NCBI RefSeq assembly: GCF_002902945.1
Contig: NZ_CP026104.1
Span: 372,001 to 436,000 of the forward strand
Reading direction: 5' to 3'
Length of the DNA: 64,000 nt
Source of the DNA: Paraburkholderia caribensis
Lineage (GTDB): Bacteria; Pseudomonadota; Gammaproteobacteria; Burkholderiales; Burkholderiaceae
This document shows, one piece after another, positions 36,911 through 46,200 of this stretch. Position 1 is the stretch's first letter. Each line of letters opens with the position of its first letter. The notes below the pieces were generated by a model, which saw only the letters and a list, made by a program, of their open reading frames with translations, was not told the DNA's origin and did no database searches. The position numbers and the translations under genes are program-made.

Positions 36911-36939
36911 ATCCTATCAATCTCCGGAGCATGGGTCAA
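36911..36939 (-). promoter_or_regulatory. sigma-70-type promoter for the alpha/beta hydrolase gene
   Basis: On the minus strand TTGACC (36939-36934) and TAGGAT (36916-36911) are separated by exactly 17 bases. Transcription would start just before the terminator-like hairpin at 36897. Confidence 0.5.
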
Positions 36940-37236
36940 TAGGCGAGCGCGCGACGGGCGCGTGACCGGAGTACGGACATCAAGCGCCGCTCCGGCATGC
37001 GCGTTGGCCCCGCTCGAACGACCGCATCTGGCCGATCCCGGCAGTTCGAAGCTCGCCGATGATCGCGCGTCGCCGAGCGGCCCCCCCAAATTCCGTAGCC
37101 GACCCACAGCAGCCCTTCGCCGAACATTCAATGCAATGGCCGCTAGCGGATTTCAAACGGACCGTCAGGAAACACCGTTACCGCGAATCGCGGCGCAATT
37201 CAGATCTTCCCCGGCTGAATCAGGGAAGAGAGACGG

Positions 37237-37265
37237 TTGTTCGCTGTCATCGGATGCTATATAGT
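37237..37265 (+). promoter_or_regulatory. sigma-70-type promoter of the fluoride operon
   Basis: TTGTTC at 37237-37242 and TATAGT at 37260-37265 with 17-bp spacing. The predicted transcript start, near 37272, falls right at the 5' edge of the fluoride aptamer. Confidence 0.6.
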
Positions 37266-37271
37266 CCGAGT

Positions 37272-37362
37272 TGATTGGAGATGGCGTTCCTCCTTTAACC
37301 ATCGCGCTAACGGCGCGGTTAATGACGCCTACAGTTACCTGACTATCGTCGGGACTGTAGGC
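37272..37362 (+). promoter_or_regulatory. fluoride riboswitch (crcB motif) with expression-platform hairpin
   Basis: The aptamer core matches the crcB RNA: GGAGATGGCGTTCCTCC at 37277-37293, then TTAACC, a variable stem, and TAATGACGCCTACAG at 37320-37334. These are the conserved GGNGATGG, CTCC and TGATGNCGCCTAC elements. The 3' strand CGCCTACAGT (37326-37335) is complementary to ACTGTAGGCG at 37353-37362, giving an alternative hairpin that competes with the aptamer, as expected for a switch. No T-run follows, so control may be at translation or by rho rather than intrinsic termination. It lies upstream of the CLC-F and crcB genes. Confidence 0.9.
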
Positions 37363-37418
37363 GCTCGCGCCCACATCCTTTTCGTTGGTCAGGCCAAGCA
37401 ACATCGCGCACATGACCA

Positions 37419-38795
37419 ATGCACAAACTCAAACGCTTTGAACAACTCGAACTGTTGCCTTATCTGGGCAAGTGGTTTCTGATCGCCTGCGTCGCCGCGG
37501 CTCTCGCAGGTAGCGCCTCCGCCTTTTTCCTCATTTCCCTCGATAGCGCAACCGCGTGGCGCGAGGCTCACCGCTGGGCGATCTGGCTGCTGCCCGTGGC
37601 GGGCTTCGCCGTGGGCTGGCTGTACCACCTGCTGGGTAAGCCAGTCATTGCGGGCAACAACCTGATCATCGACGAAATCCACGATCCGAAGAAGGTCGTA
37701 CCACTGCGCATGGTGCCGCTCGTGCTCGGCGGCACGATCGTCTCGCATCTGTTCGGTGCGTCGGTCGGACGGGAGGGCACGGCCGTGCAGATGGGCGCAG
37801 CACTCGCGGACCAGCTGACCCATGCGTTCCGCCTCGAACGTGAAGATCGTCGCATCCTGCTGATGATCGGCATGAGCGCAGGATTCGCGTCGGTGTTCGG
37901 CACACCGCTGGCCGGTGCAGTGTTCGGACTCGAGGTGCTGGCAATCGGACGCATGCGTTATGACGCGCTCTTCCCTTGCATCGTGGCAGGCATCGTCGCC
38001 GATCAGGTCTGTCTGGCATGGGGCGTCCATCACGTCCACTATGCGGTCGGCACGATCGCGCCGATCAGCGCATGGAGCGTCGTTGCTGTCGTGATCGCCG
38101 GCATTGCGTTCGGTCTGGTCGGCATGGCATTCGCAACCAGCGCGCACAAGCTCGGCGCGCTGGTGAAGCGCTACATCCCATATGCGCCGTTGCGCCCGTT
38201 CGTGGGCGGAATCGTCATAGCGACCGCCGTGTGGGCGCTCGATGCCTATCACTACATTGGCCTCGGCATTCCCGACATCGTTCGCTCGTTTCAGCAGCCG
38301 ATGCAGCCGTGGGACTTTATCGCAAAGTTCGGCTTTACCGTTGCCTCGCTTGGTACAGGCTTCAAGGGCGGCGAGGTCACGCCGCTGTTCTACATCGGCG
38401 CGACCCTCGGCAATGCACTGGCGCCGCTGCTGCATATGCCGTTCGCGCTGATGGCAGCCATCGGCTTCGTTGCGGTGTTCTCCGGGGCCGCAAATACGCC
38501 GATCACCACCACGATCATGGCCATGGAGTTGTTCGGCACGGGCATCGGCCCGCTTGCCGCAATCGGCTGCGTGACCGCGTATCTGTTTTCTGGCCATGCG
38601 GGCATCTATCACGCGCAGCGCGTCGGGCATGGCAAACATCGCAAACACCGACTGCCGGTGCCAGACGGAATACAGCGTGCCGAACCCGGCGGGTCTCGAC
38701 CGCAGAAAGCAACAGCGGTGACACTGGTTGCGAATGGCAAGCAGCCGCGTGGGTATATTGATCCGGCAGTGACGGCAGGGGAAAGCGGCCAATGA
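37419..38795 (+). CDS. CLC-type fluoride/proton antiporter (CLC-F)
   Basis: A 458-residue CLC-family membrane protein. CLC-F marks are the N-terminal selectivity motif GNNLIIDEIH (79-88) instead of the chloride-type GSGIP, and GREGTAVQMG (117-126), which carries the gating Glu. The later pore segment reads GTGFKGGEVTPLFYIGA. About the first 410 residues are membrane core; the tail is basic and hydrophilic. CLC-F proteins expel fluoride in exchange for protons across the inner membrane. It is the first gene after the fluoride riboswitch, and its stop overlaps the next start by four bases (ATGA at 38792). The ribosome-binding site before 37419 is poor, in keeping with translational control. Confidence 0.88.
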   Translation: MHKLKRFEQLELLPYLGKWFLIACVAAALAGSASAFFLISLDSATAWREAHRWAIWLLPVAGFAVGWLYHLLGKPVIAGNNLIIDEIHDPKKVVPLRMVPLVLGGTIVSHLFGASVGREGTAVQMGAALADQLTHAFRLEREDRRILLMIGMSAGFASVFGTPLAGAVFGLEVLAIGRMRYDALFPCIVAGIVADQVCLAWGVHHVHYAVGTIAPISAWSVVAVVIAGIAFGLVGMAFATSAHKLGALVKRYIPYAPLRPFVGGIVIATAVWALDAYHYIGLGIPDIVRSFQQPMQPWDFIAKFGFTVASLGTGFKGGEVTPLFYIGATLGNALAPLLHMPFALMAAIGFVAVFSGAANTPITTTIMAMELFGTGIGPLAAIGCVTAYLFSGHAGIYHAQRVGHGKHRKHRLPVPDGIQRAEPGGSRPQKATAVTLVANGKQPRGYIDPAVTAGESGQ

Positions 38796-39193
38796 TTCAG
38801 CAAAGCAACAACCAGCGCATTGCGGCGCTGCGACTTTACTTCCCGCTTGCGACCCGCGCCCGAGCGACGCGGTTCTGGCATCGCCTCAGCGCACCTGCGC
38901 TCGCCCATCACCTGATATCTGTCGCGAAGAGGTCCAATATCATGCAAGCGATGCTGCATCAAATCAGTTCAGGGTATCTGCCTGGAGAGCAGCTTTCTCA
39001 TCAGCATCCAGAAATCAGCGGAATGCGGCATCCGCAGTGTCTCGAACTGGTCGACACAGAAGAACGCCTGCGTGACTTTATGCGCGAGCACGCCGATGAG
39101 CTGCGCAAGGTCCACGCAGTGATGTTCCTCTGCGAACTCCCCGCCGCGCATCAGCTCACTGCGCATGCGCACCCAACGTCAAGCGGAACTTAA
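38792..39193 (+). CDS. DUF190 (PII-like) protein, first copy
   Basis: A 133-residue protein of the PII-like DUF190 family. Typical features are LRLYFPLATRARA at the start, a central LISVAKRSNIMQAMLHQISSGYL helix-loop, and RHPQCLELVDTEERLRDFMREHADEL with the strand after it. DUF190 proteins are found beside crcB in many fluoride operons; their function is not established, but the PII-like fold suggests a trimer that senses or regulates. Translationally coupled to the CLC gene; the crcB gene starts 4 bases after its stop. Confidence 0.72.
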   Translation: MIQQSNNQRIAALRLYFPLATRARATRFWHRLSAPALAHHLISVAKRSNIMQAMLHQISSGYLPGEQLSHQHPEISGMRHPQCLELVDTEERLRDFMREHADELRKVHAVMFLCELPAAHQLTAHAHPTSSGT

Positions 39194-39196
39194 ATC

Positions 39197-39586
39197 ATGA
39201 CAGGGGCGTACTCGCTTATCGCCATCAGCATCGGCGCGATGCTAGGCGCACTCGCCCGTTATGGCTTGAGCGTCACGATGAACGCGCTCGTGCCAAACAT
39301 TCCGATGGGAACGCTCGCGTGCAATCTGATCGCCGCGTATATCGTCGGGTTTGCGATCGCGTTCTTCGGCTCGACGGCAGGTCTGTCTGTTGCGTGGCGC
39401 CTTTTCCTAATCACCGGTCTCGCTGGCGGGCTCTCGACATTCTCGACTTTTTCTGCCGAGCTGCTGACCTTGATTCGAGATGGCCGACTCGGGTGGTCGG
39501 TCGGCATGCTTGCGCTGCACGTCGGTGGTTCGTTAGTCATGACCGCGCTGGGCATGGCCACGCTTTCCGTAACCCGTCACACCTGA
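39197..39586 (+). CDS. crcB: fluoride channel Fluc/CrcB
   Basis: A 129-residue four-helix membrane protein. Family signatures are IGAMLGALARYGLS, MGTLACNLIAAYIVGF with the pore Asn, and GLAGGLSTFSTFSAEL, the Phe-box that lines the two fluoride pores. CrcB works as a dual-topology dimer and lets fluoride leave the cell passively. It is in one transcript with the CLC-F antiporter and two DUF190 genes under the fluoride riboswitch. Confidence 0.92.
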   Translation: MTGAYSLIAISIGAMLGALARYGLSVTMNALVPNIPMGTLACNLIAAYIVGFAIAFFGSTAGLSVAWRLFLITGLAGGLSTFSTFSAELLTLIRDGRLGWSVGMLALHVGGSLVMTALGMATLSVTRHT

Positions 39587-39599
39587 AAAGGAGTCTGCA

Positions 39600-39923
39600 A
39601 TGCAAGGCTATCAATTGACGTTTTTCACTGAACAGAACCGTAAGCATGGACATCAGTCAATCTGCGACTGGCTGCTGAAATTCGCCGAACAGCACGGCGC
39701 ATCGGGCGGAACGTTGATGACTGGTGCCGAAGGGTTCGATCACGCGGGCAAGTTCCATTCGGCCGGCTTTTTCGAACTTGCCGATCAGCCGCTTGCCATC
39801 ACCGTTTCCGTCGATGAGCAGGCATGCCAGCGCTTGATGAACGCGCTCGCGGAAGAAGACGTCGATCTCAGCTACGTGAAGATTCCGGTGGAGTTTGGCC
39901 GAGTTGGCCGCTCGGTCGCGTAA
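39600..39923 (+). CDS. DUF190 (PII-like) protein, second copy
   Basis: A 107-residue DUF190 protein with start ATG 39600 preceded by AAGGAG. It begins GYQLTFFTEQNRKHGHQSICDWLLKFA and contains the T-loop-like stretch GGTLMTGAEGFDHAGKFHSAGFFELADQPLAI. It differs clearly from the first DUF190 gene, so the pair is not a recent duplication. Last gene of the fluoride operon; no clear terminator follows. Confidence 0.8.
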   Translation: MQGYQLTFFTEQNRKHGHQSICDWLLKFAEQHGASGGTLMTGAEGFDHAGKFHSAGFFELADQPLAITVSVDEQACQRLMNALAEEDVDLSYVKIPVEFGRVGRSVA

Positions 39924-40134
39924 CAGGTCGCGATCGATTTCTCAACGGCTACCAATCTCTTTTTACAGAACTGTCAGTCGCTCGTCGGCTCGCTTATGTC
40001 CGTTGTCTGACAGACAGCAGTCGGTGCGATGTCCCGCCGGGCTGGGCCTGGAACGGCGGCTCATGGCCGTCCGCGGTCCGATGTGGTCGGCCGTAGTCTC
40101 GACACTCGACTTGCTCGGACGGCCACTTCCACCC

Positions 40135-40542
40135 TCACAGATACATAAATTTCCTAACCTTTATCTTGCCATTTAGCCGGCCTGTTGCATATTCGACAGG
40201 CACAGTGGTGCCGCTCTTCGCTTGTTCCAGAATCCACGGGATTGGCCGATACACAGTCTTCCGACCGTCGATGATCAGATCAAGGACTTCATAGTCCTTT
40301 ACGTACACCCGCATGACGGCACGTCCTCGGCTTTGCCATTCCCAATGTGCAGGAACAGTACGCTTTGTCACATTGGCCTCACCAACTCGGGGCTCGATGC
40401 CTATGTAGTTGATAATCTCGTAGACCAGCGTACCGATTATGAAAACTACGACGACGTAGTAAAACGAAACGACGACGCCGGCGGCGACACCCCCATTCTC
40501 AAAAGCGCGAAATGGGAGCAATAGAAGACTTGCGGAATGCAT
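40135..40542 (-). CDS. hypothetical membrane protein
   Basis: About 135 residues from the ATG at 40542; an upstream in-frame ATG at 40566 is possible. One strong hydrophobic segment (AAGVVVSFYYVVVVFIIGTLVYEII) near the N-terminus, then a soluble basic domain ending NGKIKVRKFMYL. I do not recognise the family. It is convergent with the fluoride operon and unrelated to it as far as can be seen. Confidence 0.55.
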   Translation of the reverse strand: MHSASLLLLPFRAFENGGVAAGVVVSFYYVVVVFIIGTLVYEIINYIGIEPRVGEANVTKRTVPAHWEWQSRGRAVMRVYVKDYEVLDLIIDGRKTVYRPIPWILEQAKSGTTVPVEYATGRLNGKIKVRKFMYL

Positions 40543-40812
40543 ATCTAATTCATGCCCGAGCATCAAGTGACTACACCGTCTCTACGGCAACTGAGCGTGA
40601 AACTTGATAGGGCCGACTAGGCGACCGCTTTCGGAGATGCAGCAGCCGCTTGAATATCTGGCCGATGCTTCCTGTGACCGTCGCTTCATGGCCGCACTGA
40701 GTGCAACAGCCCAGCGCGGTGATCGCACCCCTTGTGCATGCTATTTAAACGGCATAGCACAACCCAAAACGGCCTTTCAATTGGCCGTGTACTACGCACG
40801 CCGAAAGGTCCG

Positions 40813-41076
40813 TCATTCGCAGCGAGAGCTTCCCCTATCTGAGCCCCTATCGAATCGCCTCAGGTCTAATACCCTGACGCTTTTGCTGTAGCCCCCACCA
40901 AAAACCGCCGCTATCACCACCGCAAATAATCCGACTACAAACAAAGCTGTGGAGGTTGGATATTTGCGCACCATGAGCATGCAGTAGACGGCAACTGCCA
41001 ATGCCGAATAGGAGACCCATCGGTAAGCCGTCCGCTCAAGTAACGTCAAATCATCCTTCCACTTGCTTTTGTCCAT
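40813..41076 (-). CDS. small hypothetical membrane protein
   Basis: 87 residues with two hydrophobic segments (WVSYSALAVAVYCMLMV and TALFVVGLFAVVIAAVFGG) and charged ends. GAGA lies just before the ATG at 41076. Family unknown. It could be co-transcribed with the hypothetical gene at 40135. Confidence 0.5.
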   Translation of the reverse strand: MDKSKWKDDLTLLERTAYRWVSYSALAVAVYCMLMVRKYPTSTALFVVGLFAVVIAAVFGGGYSKSVRVLDLRRFDRGSDRGSSRCE

Positions 41077-41430
41077 TTTGTCTCGTGCTAGATCGCTACT
41101 TTAACTGTCTTGTGAAGCGCCGCTCCTTTCAAGCCCAACATCAAGAGAACGAAAACGGCTTCGTTGGCGGCTCGATTGTTGAGCATCGATCACATCCTCG
41201 AGGGGGCTTGAGGTTACGAACACGGATGAACGATTGTCGACGATTCGTGCGAGGATGTCGAACGGCTGTTCATGGCCGACCGGTGCCCCACGACCGGGCG
41301 CGGCGATCGCCTCGGGCGCCGCCCAAAGCAAAAGGCATAACGCGACCCGCAAGGGACGGTCAGCGGGGCTACCTCGCCGGCCGCTTACAGCGACAAAGCA
41401 GCCCTCCAGATTCGACTACACTTGACCAGT
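41077..41430. other. intergenic region with dispersed repeat copy 2
   Basis: About 350 bases between the small membrane-protein gene and the PAS kinase gene, both on the minus strand. Apart from the repeat at 41273-41349, nothing is recognised. Confidence 0.5.
41273..41349. repeat. dispersed intergenic repeat, copy 2
   Basis: Matches 15499-15577 in the same orientation, including an unbroken GC-rich core with GGCGATCGCC in its centre and the tail AAAAGGCATAA. Sequences outside the block are unrelated. It is found between genes in both places. Confidence 0.75.
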
Positions 41431-42963
41431 TCATGCGCGTAGGGCCTTCGCAAGGTCCGCAAGCCGATAGGGCTTGTGCACAAAGGTAAAGTCGCTGAGG
41501 AGCGCATGCTCGTTGCGCAAGGCGGCCTGTGGGTAGCCCGACGTGAGTATGATCTTGATGTCCGGGTGCTTCTCTCGGACCTGGCAGGCGAGTTCGATGC
41601 CGCTCATGCCACGTGGCATGGTGATATCGGCAAACAGCACACCGATGTCCTGGCGCTCGTTGAGTATGTCGACAGCCTCCGACGCACTGCTGGCTGGCAC
41701 GACTTCATAACCGATGCTGACAAACAGCTCGGTGGCAACCGCGAGCACGTCGGGCTCATCCTCGACGAGCAACACTGTCTCGACCTTCCTTTTTGACACT
41801 GGCGTCTGCGCAGCATCGACCGGCTGCGCGGCTGGCAGGTACAGATCAACTGTCGTACCGATCCCGACTTTACTTGAGATAACGACATCGCCGCCGGACT
41901 GCACGATAAACCCGTACACCTGGCTTAGCCCAAGGCCGGTGCCTTTTCCCGCCGGCTTCGTCGTGAAGAATGGCTCGAGCGCCTGCGCCAGCACATCGTC
42001 CGGCATACCCGAGCCAGTGTCAGCCACGGAAACTCGGATGTAATTGCCCGAAGGAAGCGCAGCCGTAACGGGAACGTGAGATCCGATGAACTCGGTCATC
42101 ACGGTAATCACGCCACCTTGCGGCATGGCGTCGACTGCATTGACAACAAGGTTAAGCAGCGCAGCTTCAAAGCGTGCCGCGTCAACGAGCGCAAAAGCCT
42201 CCCGCGCGTGCAACGCGAGTTCGCAATGTATCTGCTGGTTGCAGGCACGCCTGAGCATCGGCTCGAAATCGCCGATCAGCGCATTGAGGTCATAGACCTG
42301 TGCCTGCAACGGCTGTTGGCGCGCAAACGACAATAGTTGCTGCGTGAGGGATGCGCCGCGCTCGACTGCGCGCCGCATGCCTTCGATCATCTTCATGTCG
42401 AGCGGCGTTCTTGTCTGCATCGCCAGGATCTGCAGGCCGTTGGACAGTACCGATAGCAGATTGTTGAAGTCATGGGCGACACCGCCCGTCAGTCTCCCGA
42501 TCGCTTCCATCTTCTGGGCCTGGAACAGCGCGGCGTTCGCCTTTTCGAGGGCCGCCGTCGCCTCCCTGCGCTCTGTGATATCGCGGGTCACTTTCGCAAA
42601 ACCGACGAGCCTCCCCGTCTCGTCCCGGATCGCATCGACCACCACATGCGCCCAGAAACGGGTGCCGTCGCTGCGAACGCGCCATCCTTCACGCTCGGCG
42701 CGACCGTCCTTTGCCGCTGTAGCGAGAATCTGTGCCGGCAAGCCCGCAGCCCTGTCCTCGTCAGTGTAGAAGCGGGAAAAATGCTGCCCGATGATTTCCG
42801 CCTCACTGTATCCCTTTATTCGCTGCGCGCCCAGATTCCAGCTAGTCACGATACCTGTCGGAGAGAGCATGAAGATCGCGTAGTCCGTCACACCCTGTAC
42901 GAGAATGCGGAACTGCTGCTCCGTTCCATATGTCGCTGATTGAGTGGTGCCTGGATCGCTCAT
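41431..42963 (-). CDS. PAS-domain hybrid sensor histidine kinase with C-terminal receiver
   Basis: A 510-residue soluble kinase. Order: PAS/PAC domain (about 15-135, ILVQGVTDYAIFMLSPTGIVTSWN, ending KVTRDITERRE), HisKA with the phospho-His in TGGVAHDFNNLLSVL (His164), HATPase (LLNLVVNAVDAMPQGG, DTGSGM, GKGTGLGLSQV), and a receiver domain (VLLVEDEPDV, phospho-acceptor Asp in VLFADITMPRG). No membrane segment, so it senses a cytoplasmic signal, perhaps redox or light-like through PAS. The neighbouring CheB-CheR kinase is divergent across 325 bp. Confidence 0.9.
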   Translation of the reverse strand: MSDPGTTQSATYGTEQQFRILVQGVTDYAIFMLSPTGIVTSWNLGAQRIKGYSEAEIIGQHFSRFYTDEDRAAGLPAQILATAAKDGRAEREGWRVRSDGTRFWAHVVVDAIRDETGRLVGFAKVTRDITERREATAALEKANAALFQAQKMEAIGRLTGGVAHDFNNLLSVLSNGLQILAMQTRTPLDMKMIEGMRRAVERGASLTQQLLSFARQQPLQAQVYDLNALIGDFEPMLRRACNQQIHCELALHAREAFALVDAARFEAALLNLVVNAVDAMPQGGVITVMTEFIGSHVPVTAALPSGNYIRVSVADTGSGMPDDVLAQALEPFFTTKPAGKGTGLGLSQVYGFIVQSGGDVVISSKVGIGTTVDLYLPAAQPVDAAQTPVSKRKVETVLLVEDEPDVLAVATELFVSIGYEVVPASSASEAVDILNERQDIGVLFADITMPRGMSGIELACQVREKHPDIKIILTSGYPQAALRNEHALLSDFTFVHKPYRLADLAKALRA

Positions 42964-43288
42964 GCGTTCTCGTTACAAGGGTTTATGTTTCACATTTGTT
43001 TTATCTTAACCGCTGGCGCGCGGCTCCAATGGACAAGTGCTACGCGTCAGTGGACACGGGGCCCGGAGGGCGGCCCAGACGAAATCAGACGGAGTTCATA
43101 AGCACCGCTCGGCGACCAGGGGCGGCTGTCCTGACTGCCCATCGCCACCAGGTTTCGAAAACTCAGTTGACGACGATGCCAACGGCACGAAGTCCATTGG
43201 CACGACCGTTGCTATACGTCTCACAATGTTGGCCGCGACAGGTTAGACTGCGCCCACTTCATCGATTAGAAAAAGCAGGAGCGCGACC
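42964..43288. other. intergenic region between two divergent kinase genes
   Basis: 325 bases that should contain both promoters. No palindromes or typical -35/-10 pair are clear. Confidence 0.4.
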
Positions 43289-46200
43289 ATGGGGTCGTCA
43301 GAATTATTGCGGGTGGTCGTGCTGGCGGGATCGGCAGGCAGCCTGAATGAGCTACGCACGATCGTCACCGCGCTACCACAAGAACCGGGCTTTGCCGCAC
43401 TCGTGATCACACATCTTGATCCGGGCGAGGAAAGCCACCTTGCTGACATTCTGCAGGCGGATTCTCGTGTGGCCGTCGAGAGACTGGTTCACCAGCGCAA
43501 GATCGAGCACAACCGGGTCTACGTGCTACCCGAGAACGCTGGCGTGATCGCGCTGGACGGTCACTTCCGGCTAACCCGCCGTCAGGCCGGCCCGAATCTG
43601 CTGATCGACGCCTGCCTGGCTTCGCTCGCGCAGGATCCGGATGTAAACGGCGCGGTGGTCATCCTCTCTGGGACCGGTCAGGATGGATCGGGCGGTCTGG
43701 TGGACCTGAAGGCCTCTGGTGGCTTTGTCATCGCGCAAAAGCCGGAGACGGCCAGCCACCCGGGCATGCCAACAGCGGCGATCGATACCGGTCTGGTTGA
43801 CGAAGTACTGCCGCCGGAAGATATCGCCGGCTGTCTTGTCCGGCGCTTGGGCGATGCGGTCCGCGGGGACGAGGTAGCTGATGCGCAGACGGGCGACGCC
43901 GACGCGCTCGGTGTTGCGCTGTCAATTGTGCAGCAGAAAACCGGCATCAACCTCGGCTATGTCAAGGACGTGAACCTGCGCCGGCGCTTCCTGCGCCGCG
44001 TACTGCTGCAAAAGGACAGGGATGTCGACGCCTACCTGCAACTGCTGCGTGGCGATGCCCGCGAGGCCGCGGCGCTTCGTGACGACATCCTGATCGGCGT
44101 GACCGCTTTCTTTCGCGATGCCGAGTTCGTCAACGTGCTGCGCCAGTCGGTGATTCCGGCGCTGCTGGAGACGAACGACGACCCGATCCGTGTGTGGGTG
44201 CCGGCCTGCTCAACAGGCGAAGAGGTCTACACCATCGCCACGCTGCTAAAGGACGCGCTCGATCGCGCAGCGCTGCACCGGCGGGTGCAGATCTTCGGCA
44301 CCGATATCAACGAGGCGTCGATCGAGGTCGCCCGCGCAGGCCGGTACAGTTCAGGCTCGGTCGACGACGTGCCTGAGGCTTTCCGGGAGAGCACTTTCGC
44401 CGCGACTTCCGGTGGCTACGTTGTGCGCAAGTCGATCCGCGACATGTGTGTGTTTGCGCGGCACAACGTACTGGCCCACGCGCCCTTCTCTGGCATGGGC
44501 CTGATCAGCTGCCGAAACCTCCTGATCTACCTGCGCAAGGAGGCGCAGCAGCATGCGCTGGAGGCGCTGCACTACGCCTGCCGCCCCGACGGCTTCGTGC
44601 TGCTCGGCCGCGCCGAGGCGGCAGCAGGGGCGGACGGCTTCGAGCACGCGGGCGCGCCACATCTCTACCGCAAGATTCCGGTGGCCAGACGGCAGCAGGC
44701 GCTATTCCCGATTGATGCATTGCGACCATGGTCCAGCGAAGGTGGCGCACCACCCGCCCGACGCGCTCAGCCAGTGGACCCGGTTATCGAAGCAGCCACC
44801 CGCACGGCGTTGGAGCGCTATGCGCCGCCCGGCTTCGTCGTCGACGAGCGGGGCGACGTGGTGCAGTTCCGCGGCGATGTTTCGGAGTTCGTGGCGCCGG
44901 CCAGCGGCGAAGCCTCGCTAGCCCTGCCGCGCCTGCTGAATCCTGAGCTGAACGTGCCGGTGCGTACTGCGCTGATTGAAGCCAGGCGGACGGGCCAGCC
45001 AGTGCGGCGTGAACGCGTGCCGCTCGGCGACAGGCGATATGCACTCGAGGTGCTGCCAGTGGGCGCCGAAGACCTGGTGCCACATTTTCTGGTGACGCTA
45101 CATCCGTTGCCCCTGGAAACGTCCGCCGAGCCCACCATGAATCCCGACCTGCATTCGGGACACGGTCATCTTCAGGAACTGGAGCGCACAGTGACGACGC
45201 TGTCTGACGAACTTGAGGCGACGCAGAAACAGTTGAAAGCTGTAGTTGCTGAGTTCGAATCCGCGAATGAGGAGTTGCGGACCGCGAATGAGGAGATGCT
45301 CAGTACCAACGAGGAACTGCAAAGCGCCAACGAGGAGCTGCTACTGGCCAAGCAGGAACTGGAGTCCGCAAACCAGGAACTGGGCTCGCTCAATGATGAG
45401 CTCAGGACGCGGAACCAGCAACTCGACCGCGCTAACGACGACCTGAGTAACCTGGTCGAAGGCATTCCGCTGCCGGTGGTGCTGCTCGACAAACAGTTGC
45501 GGTTGCGTCATTTCTCGCCGCAGGCCCAGCAGCTGTTCGGCTTCCCGCCCGATAGCGTCGGGCAGCCGATGGCGCAGCTAAGCCAGATGTTTTCAACCGG
45601 TGACCTGGAGCACATGGTGCTGTCCGCCGTACAGGGGTTGGCGGAAGTCGAGCACGAATACCAGGACGTCGAAGGCCATTGGTGGCTGGTCAACGTGCGC
45701 GCCTACCGGACGACCGACGACCGGATCGACGGCGCTGTGCTCGCCGTGCAGGACATCGATGAGCTCAAGCGCGCCGTCGACAGGGCGCAGACCGCCCAGC
45801 GTGACGCTGAGACAGCCAACAATGCCAAGGACAATTTCCTCGGCATCGTCTCGCACGAACTGCGCGCACCGCTTAACGTGATCGCCAGCTGGGCGGCGGT
45901 TCTCAAGACCGCCAGCGAGCGCGGGCTGCAGACTGACGACAAGACGGCCCGGCGCGCGGTGGAGACGATCTTGCGTCAATGCCAGTCGCAGGCAGCGCTC
46001 ATCGATGACCTGCTGGATGTTTCGCGCATTACCTCTGGCCGTTTCGCGCTTGACGCCCAGCCGGTTGACTTCGCCGCGACCGTGCGCACCGTTGTAGAAG
46101 GTCATCGGCCGGCGGCGACGACGAAGGAAATAACACTGGTCAGCTCCGGGCTGCACGACGAAGCCGTCGTTAGCGGCGACGCGCGTCGCCTTCAGCAGGT

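Noticed and set aside
37389..38792. Long minus-strand open frame (about 467 codons) across the CLC-F gene
   Set aside because: Antisense shadow of a strongly conserved membrane transporter. The product is highly charged and has no recognisable domain.
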